Positions 1 to 8,087 of a stretch of 13,510 nt of DNA are shown here, piece after piece. Below the pieces are notes generated by a model. It ran no database searches. It saw only the letters and a list, made by a program, of their open reading frames with translations, and was not told the DNA's origin. The stretch lies in assembly GCA_035395685.1 (NCBI GenBank), contig DAOPBR010000062.1:1-13510 (forward strand). Reading direction: 5' to 3'. The stretch is from JAKJGA01 sp029554345 (GTDB lineage Bacteria > Spirochaetota > UBA4802 > JAFGJZ01). Both the position numbers and the translations under genes were made by a program. Position 1 is the first letter of the stretch. Each line of letters begins with the position of its first letter.

Positions 1-225
1 CTCCAATATCAAGATACTGAAAACTACTTCGTGTAGCTAGTATACTATATAACGAAGTCCGACAAAGAATCGCTTCTTATCGTCATTGATGACGAAATTG
101 AAGCGATTCAAGCGTGCTCATCCTGAGCACACGGCCGCTCCTCATCCTGTGTGGAAGACGGCAAACGATTAATAAGGTTTATTGAGAATCTAGTCATGTG
201 TAATTTCTAGAATACATATTGACTA
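1..225. repeat. Cluster of inverted repeats in non-coding DNA
   Basis: Several dyad symmetries follow one another. ACTTCGT (26-32) is mirrored by ACGAAGT (52-58) around the palindrome TAGTATACTA (38-47). GAATCGCTTC (67-76) is mirrored exactly by GAAGCGATTC (100-109), and inside it TCGTCAT (80-86) is mirrored by ATGACGA (89-95), giving one 43-bp cruciform. GTGCTCA (114-120) is mirrored by TGAGCAC (124-130). A longer imperfect pair, TAGTCA/TGTGTA against TACATA/TGACTA, spans 191-225. The nonamer CTCATCCTG occurs twice (117-125 and 141-149). The set resembles an extragenic palindromic element, the folded end of a mobile element, or the 3' end of an upstream transcript. No transposase or integrase is present in the window, so the nature of the element is open. 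Confidence 0.5.
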
Positions 226-1024
226 AATCTTAAAAAATAATATGAGAAGTATTTCAGGGTATGTATACTGTCGATTCGTTTGTCTGAAGAAATTGAAGTT
301 GAAATCGAGGAAATTTCTGAGATAAAAAGTCTAAATGAAAAAACATATAAAAAGCATATCTTAAAATATTCTTATCACTTTTTGCTTTTGGACAATGTTT
401 TGGATATTTGTTTTTCATCGAGTTTCTCCATGTCATCCGCATTTTCCATCAAATCTTTATGCACCAATTATGGGTTTTTTATTTTTTGAACCGAGTATGT
501 GGGATTCAACATTGTTTATTCCATGGCTTATATATTGGGCTGGATTTATAACAATTTCTTTTTCTATATCCATATACATTTGGGGTAATAGAGATTAAAG
601 TTAACTGATATAATTTAGAACAAATATGTACAATGCTGAAAATCCTCTCTCTTTTAATAAAGGGGAGAGGTATGTTCTTGCAGAGCTTCCTGTAATCCCT
701 TTTTAGATTTTATTTAATAATCTATTCTTATAGAAATATATTCAAATATAAATTAATTTCAAATTTCGTAATTTAAAATCAAAAAAATCTCAATTAAATG
801 ATAATTATTTTTTATTTTCCGTTATGACTTATGGATAACGAATATTTTGTTATGTGCGTTGCCTGAGAGAATCTATTCGGGATGCATTTGCAAAAGAAAC
901 ATTAGAATGAATCATTAACCTACTTCAAAATTCTTTATCCTAATCTCCGGTGTTATGAAGCCCGGAAATTAAACACAATCTCTCTAGGAGATATATCAGT
1001 ACTCATGTTTAATATTTATAATTC
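226..1024. other. A+T-rich gene-poor region
   Basis: I see no gene here that I can support. Short open frames exist (280-489 from a TTG, 395-598 from an ATG, and 254-442 on the minus strand), but they overlap one another, lack a convincing ribosome-binding site and read as low-complexity hydrophobic or acidic sequence. The + frame ending at 598 has a membrane-like tail that could be a gene remnant. Visible structures are the hairpin at 644-670, a small dyad CGTTAT/ATAACG (820-825 and 835-840), TCCGG/CCGGA (946-950 and 962-966), and ATCTC/GAGAT (978-982 and 988-992). The promoter of the downstream operon should lie in roughly the last 300 bases, but no clear -35/-10 pair stands out. Confidence 0.5.
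644..670. terminator. Strong terminator-like hairpin
   Basis: The 27 bases fold into a stem of 12 pairs (two are G-U wobbles) around the 3-base loop AAT: CCTCTCTCTTTT on the left and AAAGGGGAGAGG on the right. The right side is followed by TATGTTCTTG, which is only moderately T-rich, so it is not a textbook intrinsic terminator. It could end a transcript entering from the left and insulate the operon that begins at 1037. Strand is uncertain because the stem is symmetrical and the left flank (ACAATGCTGAAAAT) gives a weak T-containing tail on the other strand. Confidence 0.35.
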
Positions 1025-1028
1025 GAGG
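1025..1028 (+). promoter_or_regulatory. Ribosome-binding site of the PA-like lipoprotein gene
   Basis: GAGG lies 8 bases before the ATG at 1037, which is good spacing. Together with the lipoprotein signal peptide that begins at that ATG, it fixes the start of the gene. Confidence 0.6.
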
Positions 1029-1036
1029 TTTAAAAT

Positions 1037-4000
1037 ATGAAAAAGATTCTAATCATTCTATTTGCCGCCTTTTTTGTTTTTTCGGCCTGTTCGTCGGGAA
1101 ACAGAGACGGTGACAGAGAACTTATTGCGGATCCGGTAGAAGATCCGAAAAAGCCGACTGATCCGAATAATCCAGGTGATATCGAAACACCCAAAGAGCC
1201 CGTTGTATTAAGCGGTATTTTTTCTAACACACTCGGATCAATTATCCCGTTATCGGAAGTTTCGAAAATGCCTGCCGATGAAACGGGCAAAAGACTTTCC
1301 GATGACTATGACGGCGACGGAATACCGAATGCTGATGAAATTACCACTAATCCTTTTATCGCGGAATACCCGAAAGTTGTAACTCGTATATCTACACCTA
1401 TAACTATGGAAATTCGAATCAGCGCATCAAGCGTCAGTGAAAACCATGTTGAGACGATTGAGGATTCAGGAGTTTCGAGTACTTTAACAAACAGCATGGA
1501 AGACCGCCAGTATTCGCAGATGAATAAAAAAACAACACCGTATGTTGTCAAAGACAGTATTTCCGACAGTGAAAGCAATTCTGAAAGCTGGGGGGAAAGT
1601 TCATCCGTAACAAAATCCAGTGGCGGCGGGATTAATTTAGGTGGATACGGCGGAAATTACGAAAGCAGTTCTACTAAAACCGACAGCTATAATGAATCAT
1701 TTGCAAAAAGTTTTGCAAAATCTTCCTCATCTGAAAAAACAGTATTTGAAGATGTTGATTACGCGGACAATCTTGACCGAAGCGGTGTTGCATTTACCGA
1801 TGAAACTNNNNNNNNNNNNNNNNNNNNNNNNNNNNNNNNNNNNNNNNNNNNNNNNNNNNNNNNNNNNNNNNNNNNNNNNNNNNNNNNNNNNNNNNNNNNN
1901 NNNNNNNATTTACCGATGAAACTGTTGAAAAAGTTACACGCAATGCCAGAAAAAGCGATATTTTAAAAAATACAGACAGCATCGGTCCGAATTCAGGTAT
2001 CGTCAGAGCTTCTCTTTTTCTGAAAAATGAGTCAGTAAACTTTCCGGCTCGTATCAAAAACGTTAAATGCACTCTGACATTTAAGACACCGTCCGGTAAA
2101 TTTCTGCCAATAAAAACATTTATTCTTAGAAATGACGACTATTCGTTGTTTGAGCAGGATATATACGGAAATGAAGAACTTGGCCCATACGCTATTGAAG
2201 TTTCAGGTCTTAATACTAAAGAAGTGACTAACGCGTTAAAGAACGGCTATATTCCGCAGATATGCGTAGTAAGCTATGATATTGTACGTGTTGCCGATTC
2301 GAATTATAATCCCGGTGTTGATAATCTAAAAATCGTCGAAGAAAACGCCAAGGGAAGAACCGCATTCATTAAGGTAAGCGCAGAAGGAATGCGCGAAAAC
2401 TTCAGGGTCTGCGCGTTTGACGTAGATTCATCCGGAAACATTACACCGGGAATATCTTTGAAAAAGGCTCTATTCAATATTTTTAAATCGCGCGTCGGAC
2501 GCGGAGAAGACTGGCTTCTTGATAATAACAGACAGGGTTTGACCGTATTGGACAATAATCTCAAGTGGAAAGCATCTTCTCCAAATGCGTCAATACATAC
2601 ACTATCATCAAATACAACAGGAAATAACTGGAGAGAGTTTGAGACATATATTAAAAGTTATCAGGATGAATACGGTCAGACAAAATATATTGAAACGATT
2701 AAACGCATAGGCGAGGTTACAAAATACAATCCGTTCGATAAGAAGGATAATCCTTCGTACGATCCGAATGATCTATTGAGCGAGTCTGAAATAAAGAAAA
2801 CAAAGTACTGGTATATTCTTCATAACGGAAAATATTTTGAAGGAGATATCAATGACCCTATCTGGGCCGGAGACAGATACGAAATTGTCTGTTTTGATGC
2901 TAATGACTTTACTTCTCATTTCGCGAGTTATAATTTTACGCCCATTCAGTCTCAGGAGAAAATGTTTTTCGATACAAGATGGAATTCGCGTACAAACTCT
3001 GAAGATTTTTCAAGAGCGGTATATTTTGGAAAAGTATACAGGGACGATAAGGTTATGATCGAAATTGATTTGGCCGAATCGCGTTTTCTGTTCAATAATC
3101 TATCCAACAGAATTCTTTCTGACCTAGGAACCGAATGGAAGACGGGAGATATTTCGGCGCTTTATAGAACGGAATTGTCTGTTTCATCAAGCGAGTATGT
3201 GAGCGGTTATCCTTCAGAATTCAGATTTAACGCATACGGCGGAGTAAACAGCATTAATGTTAATATTAATGAATCAGAAAATGCATCTGAATATGAAATA
3301 AGCGTTAAAAATGATTCAGGTTCAGTAAGAACATATATAGTTGACTCAGCATTGCTGAAAAGCAACGGATATACTTTTTCAATCAACAGCAGAACAAAGG
3401 ACACCTCAGGATCTGAAACCGGGTTTATCAGATCTGGAACTTATATAATAAATGTAAAAGCTCTAGGAAATCTTTACGGCGTCAGCGTTTCTAAACCTTC
3501 ATATGATAAGAATGCATCGATTACGGTCATGAATTACGCGGCTGATTCGATTCCGGGAAATTTTTCATTCAGTGTTTTCGGCGGAAGTGAGAACTTTTCA
3601 GTAAGTCTTTCCGGCGGAAAGAATACTGAATACTATGCAGTCCATCTTACAGGTCCTTTGAATCCTGGTGTAACACCTGAGAGAAAAACATATTACGCAT
3701 CTGCCGGAAACAATGTCTTTTCTGTAAACAGTTATCCGTCAGATTTTCAAAGACTTGTCGATACATTCGTTCCGGGTGTTTATAAGGTTGAAGTATATCC
3801 CGTTAATAAAGCGTATGAAAATGAAAGCCAGTATTCGAATATTCCGGCTTACATGAGCAGAGAGCAGTATGTAACCATCGCTTTTGAAAAATTTACCTCA
3901 CAGAAGTCTTTAAGAGCAAAACGCGTAACAAGCCTTTCGGATTTTAACGCGATAAATCTTGAAGCTAATTTCAATGACGGTACCGGATGGCATTCTCTGA

Positions 4001-5559
4001 GAGTTTTGGGCGATGTCGTTGATCATACTAGAGAAATTGACTGCAGATCTAAAAAGTACTACGATCAGGCGAACCAAAAATTTTGTCTGACGTTTGATCC
4101 GCCGAAGAAAACAGGTTTTTCTCTTTTTGATATATTTACAGGCGGACGCGACTGTGTAGATCTTTATCTGCGCGCTGTTCCAAAGTCCGAGTACCGTGAC
4201 CGCTTCTGGCCGAAACCAACAAGTAATGTTACCATTACAGCCGATGCGGAGAAATCATTTTCTGATCTTTGGGTAAACAGTGCAGATGATAAAACCGATG
4301 CGACGAAGTTTGAAGACATACTTTTAAACAACGGAGTGAGCGGAAGTTATACTCTGAGCAGTTCAAATAAAACAGATTATTTCTTTTCTCCGTATGAGTA
4401 CCGTCTTTACGGCGTGACTGTAAAACTTGATGACTCGATGTATAATCTTGCCGATTCGAGTTATGTTGATGATCCGACATTTGAATCCGATGTACTTGAA
4501 AACGGAGTAACCGCGGAAAAAGCTTTCTTTGTAAGAAGTATTACTTCAAATTACTGCAGCAAGTATTATGTTTATTATAAAGACTGCGGACTTGCAAATC
4601 TAAATGATGAGGCTTTAATGTCGCTTAAGTCGAACGTTGCTGCCGAAAATGTTGAAATGTGGTCTAAGGCGGGAGGAGCCGACGGTTTTCTTGCAGGAAG
4701 TGATTTTACACAAGTTCTCAAAATAGGCTATGATAACAGTTACGGAATTCTTCCGAATCATTATTACGCGGTTGCCGTAGTCGGAGTGAATGCCGACGGA
4801 AAGAAAAGCGGTGCGGTTAAGTATAAAAATGAATCAGATATGGGGGCGTTAAGTTTTCTTATTCCGAGATCTATCATGAAGCCTGAGATACCTTATAATT
4901 TTATGCTTTCACTAAAGGATTCCGGCAAAGATGTAACAGTATCTAATTTCAATTCCCTGAATGCTACAGAATATGAAGTTCAGTATATTCCGCGGTCATT
5001 TCTTCCTCAGGTTATTAATACCAATGTTAATCTTGATTCGTATGCATGGATACCTAAAACGATTAATACTGATTACTATAATGTAATCGGTCTTGATTAC
5101 TGGAAAAACTATGCATTCAGGGTAAGAGCTGTTAATACTTATGCGGCAGATGTTGACAGACACAGTGATTGGTCTGACATTAAAGAAATATATACTGCAT
5201 TTGAAGGTTATCCTGATAATGATGATATTAAAGTAAGATGGGTTGAAAGAGATGTAGATGAAGCAAGATATAGATTAGAAATCAATATACCGGCGAGTAG
5301 TCTGCCTCAAAGTGGTGTGAAATCTGTTGAGATATATTCTTCTATGACCTTTCCGGGACAATTAGACAATTTCAAACAAATTATGACTACAAAAACAATT
5401 GATCCATATGATGGTAAAGATATTTTGTTTAAGAATCCATCATATATTAGTGCTCAATTCAATTCATATCACTTGATAATTGAGTTAATTTTCACGAGTC
5501 ATTCTGGTGAGATTAGAAGACAATTTTATGGAATAGATCTTCCTGATCCAGGAGACTAA
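1037..5559 (+). CDS. Giant lipoprotein with PA/binary-toxin-B-like pore region (interrupted by scaffold gap)
   Basis: The first part (1037-1807) is in frame 2 and the second (1909-5559) in frame 1. Fusing the 16-base duplicate that flanks the Ns gives one protein of 1468 residues. Residues 1-18 are a lipoprotein signal with lipobox FSAC (Cys18), followed by a Pro/Asp-rich linker to about residue 57. DYDGDGIPNADE (90-101) is the calcium-binding motif of binary-toxin B proteins. Residues about 174-236 are Ser/Gly-rich with alternating polar residues, where PA has its membrane-inserting loop. The stretch to about 445 follows the PA oligomerisation region: GIVRASLFLKN matches PA ARLNANIRYVN, and ISLKKALFNIF matches PA MTLKEALKIAF. 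The remaining 1000 residues hold a tandem pair of similar beta domains (about 688-792 and 802-910), two Cys-containing segments and an Fn3-like domain (about 1243-1351). A PA-like pore role is inferred by eye. Lipid anchoring and the long tail differ from PA. Confidence 0.75.
1304..1339 (+). other. Calcium-binding motif DYDGDGIPNADE
   Basis: Residues 90-101 of the lipoprotein carry the Asp/Asn/Glu pattern DxDxDGIPxxxE. It occurs in domain 1' of anthrax protective antigen and related binary-toxin B subunits, and also in thrombospondin type 3-like repeats. There is a single copy, followed by the AEYP segment that also follows it at some distance in PA (AAYP). This favours the toxin-type over the thrombospondin-type reading. 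Confidence 0.6.
1792..1807 (+). repeat. 16-bp direct repeat, copy left of the gap
   Basis: ATTTACCGATGAAACT ends exactly at the first N and is identical to 1908-1923. Both copies encode FTDET in the frame used on their own side of the gap. Confidence 0.95.
1808..1907. other. Assembly gap of exactly 100 Ns
   Basis: One hundred Ns is the conventional filler for a gap of unknown size between two contigs. The contig ends share 16 identical bases, so the true gap is probably absent (overlapping contig ends that were not merged) or is a short tandem repeat. Gap plus duplicate equals 116 bases, which is not a multiple of three and therefore breaks an otherwise continuous reading frame. Confidence 0.95.
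1908..1923 (+). repeat. 16-bp direct repeat, copy right of the gap
   Basis: This is identical to 1792-1807 and begins directly after the last N. Collapsing the two copies joins ...AFTDET to VEKVTRN... in one frame. Confidence 0.95.
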
Positions 5560-5560
5560 A

Positions 5561-5566
5561 TATAAT
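5561..5566 (+). promoter_or_regulatory. Possible -10 box for an internal promoter
   Basis: TATAAT matches the -10 consensus in the spacer just after the first gene. The sequence 16-18 bases upstream (around TCTTCC) is a poor -35 box, so this may be chance in A+T-rich DNA. If real, genes 2-4 could be transcribed independently of gene 1. Confidence 0.2.
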
Positions 5567-5581
5567 TTTGCGCAAACTTTC

Positions 5582-5608
5582 ATCGGGGTTCATTCAGTGA
5601 GCCCCGGT
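5582..5608 (+). other. Intercistronic hairpin between genes 1 and 2
   Basis: The bases ATCGGGGTTCA and TGAGCCCCGGT pair over 11 positions (two G-U wobbles) around the loop TTCAG. The stem is G+C-rich and stable, but it is followed by TGCAATATTAA rather than a T-run. It fits an mRNA-stabilising or partial-termination element that sets the ratio between the first gene and the rest, better than a full terminator. Confidence 0.4.
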
Positions 5609-5640
5609 TGCAATATTAATTAAGGATATTTGATTTACTA

Positions 5641-6645
5641 ATGAAGAAGATGTTTTTTGTATTTATACTTTGTATGTTCGCGCGTGTTTCTGCTGAAGAA
5701 ACCAAAGAAGATCCGGTTTTTTCCGTTTCGATAATATCCGCGTCAAGTGACGTTACGGCGGTTTCATCACAGACTGCAAAGAAGATTGAAGCGGATATTT
5801 CCAAAGCCGCGGAAATCAGATTGTACAAGAAATTTGTTTTTTCTGATGATGCCGATTCTTCAGATGTTTTGATAACTGTTTCGGAAGAACATGCTTTTGA
5901 AAATACAGATATGTATATAGTCAGCGCTGTTGTGCAGGAAAAAGTTAGCGGCAAAATTCTTTTCAGCACAAAAACTTCTCCTGTAAATATCAATGGTGCG
6001 GAAAAAGCTTCTTTTGAACTAGCGTCGGCGCTTGCTACTTATCTTGAAAGCTACCGTAAGATTTTTCTTGCAGAACGCGCAAAAGTAAAAGAAGAACCTA
6101 AAAAGAAACCTGAAAAAGAATCATTTTCTTACAGCAGACTTTTCCCTTACGGAGGACTTTCTTTTTATAAGACGTTCGGAAGTTTCGCCGGTACGGCAAA
6201 ATACGCATCAGCGATAAAGATCGGTTTCGGAATAGATGACTTTAAGGCAGCTGATATTCTCGATTACGCGCTATGCCTCCGGGGCGAAATGGAATACTCG
6301 TCATTCAGCCCGGCAAAAAGCAATGTCGCGGGACTCAAGACTTTGTCATTAGCTTTCGGCGGCGGCAAAAAATTCCGCATAGAAATTATAGATATCATTC
6401 CGTGTATGATGATAGGTTATCAGATGGGAATAATGAATTTTGATTCAAACGGAAAAGACCCGCAGGGGAGATATGATTATTCTGTAAAAACATATTATGA
6501 TCCGCTTTTGAAACTTAACTGCGAATTTGTCTATGAATACGGAAACTTAAGGTTTTTCGCATCACCTTCTTTTAACATATTCTTTGAAAAAGAAAACACC
6601 GGAATTTATTCGGGACTGTCAATAGGCGCGGGGTATATGTTCTGA
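5641..6645 (+). CDS. Secreted protein with TolB-like N-terminal domain and C-terminal outer-membrane beta-barrel
   Basis: The protein has 334 residues. Residues 1-18 form a signal peptide with probable cleavage after VSA. Residues about 25-140 alternate beta and alpha, with the pattern of small periplasmic TolB/LpoB-like domains (DVLITVSEE..., then AVVQEKVSGKILFSTKT, then a helix ELASALATYLESYR). A charged Lys/Glu/Pro linker lies at about 147-161. Residues 162-334 are alternating aromatic/polar strands ending in GYMF; a terminal Phe is the usual signal for outer-membrane barrel insertion. An AAGGAT ribosome-binding site at 5622-5627 lies a rather long 13 bases upstream, but the ATG gives a perfect signal peptide. 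It overlaps the next gene by one base, so the two are co-translated. A role in presenting or exporting the neighbouring lipoproteins is a guess. Family not recognised with certainty. Confidence 0.7.
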   Translation: MKKMFFVFILCMFARVSAEETKEDPVFSVSIISASSDVTAVSSQTAKKIEADISKAAEIRLYKKFVFSDDADSSDVLITVSEEHAFENTDMYIVSAVVQEKVSGKILFSTKTSPVNINGAEKASFELASALATYLESYRKIFLAERAKVKEEPKKKPEKESFSYSRLFPYGGLSFYKTFGSFAGTAKYASAIKIGFGIDDFKAADILDYALCLRGEMEYSSFSPAKSNVAGLKTLSLAFGGGKKFRIEIIDIIPCMMIGYQMGIMNFDSNGKDPQGRYDYSVKTYYDPLLKLNCEFVYEYGNLRFFASPSFNIFFEKENTGIYSGLSIGAGYMF

Positions 6646-6647
6646 TG
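6643..6647 (+). other. Stop-start overlap TGATG (translational coupling)
   Basis: The stop codon TGA (6643-6645) of the barrel gene shares its last base with the ATG (6645-6647) of the next gene. No good ribosome-binding site stands at optimal distance (GGGG about 11 bases upstream), so re-initiation by the terminating ribosome is likely and the protein ratio should be roughly fixed. Confidence 0.7.
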
Positions 6648-8087
6648 AAATTATATAATATTTTAAAATGCGTTTTATGTTTTCAGATGTCATTGCTTAT
6701 TGTCTCATGCGGAAACATGATCGGAGACTCCGACACCGACGGTTCGGATTATTCAGGCGAAGTATCGTATGTGCGCGGGCTTGTAAAAAGCAAGTGGGGC
6801 AATGTTCCGTTCAGTGTAAAAATTACTGCAGGTAATTTTTCAAAAACTATAAATTCCAACAATAACAATGGATTTGAATTTGATGATGTTCCGCTTGGAA
6901 ATATCCGGGTTTCGTTTTCATCTTCTTCGTGTAGAATAGTTCCGGAATACGCAGACTTTAATTTAACATCTAAAGGCCTTACACTGGATTCGTTCAGACT
7001 GGTAAAGGATTTTTGGAACTGTGAATATGAACTTGAAGGCTCGGCAGTTGACTGCATTGAAACAAAAGATGCATATTACATCTGCGGAACGGTGAACACT
7101 GCTATCCGCGCGAATGATATTTTTCTGACGAAAGTAAATTTTGACGGTGATGTAATTTGGACAAAATATTTCGGTTCAACATACGATGATGAAAGCGTAT
7201 GCCTTAGATCAAACAAGGATAAGCTCTTGATTGCGGCGAACAGCGTTTATAATGATGCGGATTTTGCCGGAAGCAATGTGCGGCTTATTATCACCGATTT
7301 GAACGGTGATGTGATAAAGGAAAAACTTTGGGGCGGTCCGGGATACGAAACGGTAAATGATATATGTGTTGAATCATCGTCTTTTGTTATGGCTGGAACT
7401 GTCGACGGAAGCAATGGTTTCGACATGGTTCTCGTCAGATTCGATTATAACCTAACGGAAAAATTCCGCGCGAATCTCGGAAGTTCAGGCGACGAATATG
7501 GATGTGTTCTCGTTAAGGCTCTAAACTCTTTCTGTTATTTCGGCAAAGCGCCGGATATATCAGACGGCACAGTTTATAATCCGATAGTAAGAATTACAGA
7601 TGAAGCATTTAATGAAACATTCGCGGAAACTTTCGCGAGCGGAAAAAATGAAATCATCAAGTCGGCAGTTTATTCAGGAAATAGAATATATTTCTGCGGA
7701 AGCTACTATGACGGCGGAATTTCCGAGAAAGGCGGATTGGTCGGTTCATACGTTCCGGGCGAAAGAGTAATAAATAAAAATTATATCTGTACTGAAGATG
7801 TAGAGTCATTTGCCGGAATATATCCGAACGGAAGTGCTTTCGCAGTTGCAGTTAAGCTTAGAAAGAAAGAAGGAATGCGGGATTCCGATACGGCTCTTGG
7901 AGAATTTGACGGAGTCAATGCCTTTAGTCTAAAAAAGGGATTCAGAGCTTCTTACAAAGAAGAAGATATTATGTTTTTTAAGAGAACTTCCGCGGGTTTT
8001 ATATCCGGCGGAAGCAGTTATAATTCAACAAACGGAAAATATTACATGAAGCTTGTCAGCGCGAACAGGGAATATGATGTTCAGTAA
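6645..8087 (+). CDS. Beta-propeller lipoprotein with N-terminal Ig-like domain
   Basis: The protein has 480 residues. The signal peptide ends in lipobox IVSC (Cys22), followed by an acidic Asp/Ser/Gly linker suited to surface tethering. Residues about 39-120 (GLVKSKWGNVPFSVKI... FDDVPLGNIRVSF...) have the pattern of carboxypeptidase-regulatory/Ig-like beta sandwiches. Residues 124-480 contain degenerate repeats of about 50-60 residues: a strand such as YYICGTV or FVMAGTV, then DIFLTKVNFDGDVIW or DMVLVRFDYNLTE, then FGSTYDD or LGSSGDEY. This is the layout of SBBP/delta-60-type propeller blades, perhaps six. The gene is overlapped at both ends (1 base upstream, 11 downstream) and therefore belongs tightly with the TcB-like gene. 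It may be a surface binding or scaffolding partner; no catalytic motif is visible. An exact family match was not established. Confidence 0.75.
   Translation: MKLYNILKCVLCFQMSLLIVSCGNMIGDSDTDGSDYSGEVSYVRGLVKSKWGNVPFSVKITAGNFSKTINSNNNNGFEFDDVPLGNIRVSFSSSSCRIVPEYADFNLTSKGLTLDSFRLVKDFWNCEYELEGSAVDCIETKDAYYICGTVNTAIRANDIFLTKVNFDGDVIWTKYFGSTYDDESVCLRSNKDKLLIAANSVYNDADFAGSNVRLIITDLNGDVIKEKLWGGPGYETVNDICVESSSFVMAGTVDGSNGFDMVLVRFDYNLTEKFRANLGSSGDEYGCVLVKALNSFCYFGKAPDISDGTVYNPIVRITDEAFNETFAETFASGKNEIIKSAVYSGNRIYFCGSYYDGGISEKGGLVGSYVPGERVINKNYICTEDVESFAGIYPNGSAFAVAVKLRKKEGMRDSDTALGEFDGVNAFSLKKGFRASYKEEDIMFFKRTSAGFISGGSSYNSTNGKYYMKLVSANREYDVQ

Noticed and set aside
24..58. loxP-like arms ACTTCGTGTA and ACGAAGT
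   Set aside because: The arms resemble loxP, but the inner distance between ACTTCGT and ACGAAGT is 19 bases rather than 14, the right arm is shifted, and no tyrosine recombinase is in the window.
280..489. TTG-started + strand ORF with an acidic N-terminus
   Set aside because: Weak start codon, no ribosome-binding site, and composition typical of random A+T-rich sequence.
395..598. Small + strand ORF of 67 codons with a membrane-like C-terminus
   Set aside because: No ribosome-binding site, hydrophobic low-complexity sequence in A+T-rich DNA, and overlapping open frames on both strands. It may be a gene remnant, but I cannot support a gene.
845..880. Riboswitch-like CCTGAGAGA segment upstream of the operon
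   Set aside because: It resembles the CTGAGA element of TPP riboswitches, but the partner motifs and the expected helices are absent.
1017..1022. TATAAT as the -10 box of gene 1
   Set aside because: It lies only 14 bases before the ATG, so a transcript starting from it would lose the GAGG ribosome-binding site.
1908..1966. Continuation of the first frame through the Ns (tail reading LPMKLLKKLHAM...)
   Set aside because: This is an artefact of the 100-N filler length. The alternative frame after the gap reads FTDETVEKV..., matches the left flank and stays open to 5559.
2146..5559. Separate gene starting at the ATG at 2146
   Set aside because: The same frame is open from 1909, there is no ribosome-binding site before 2146, and the upstream codons continue the PA-like domain.
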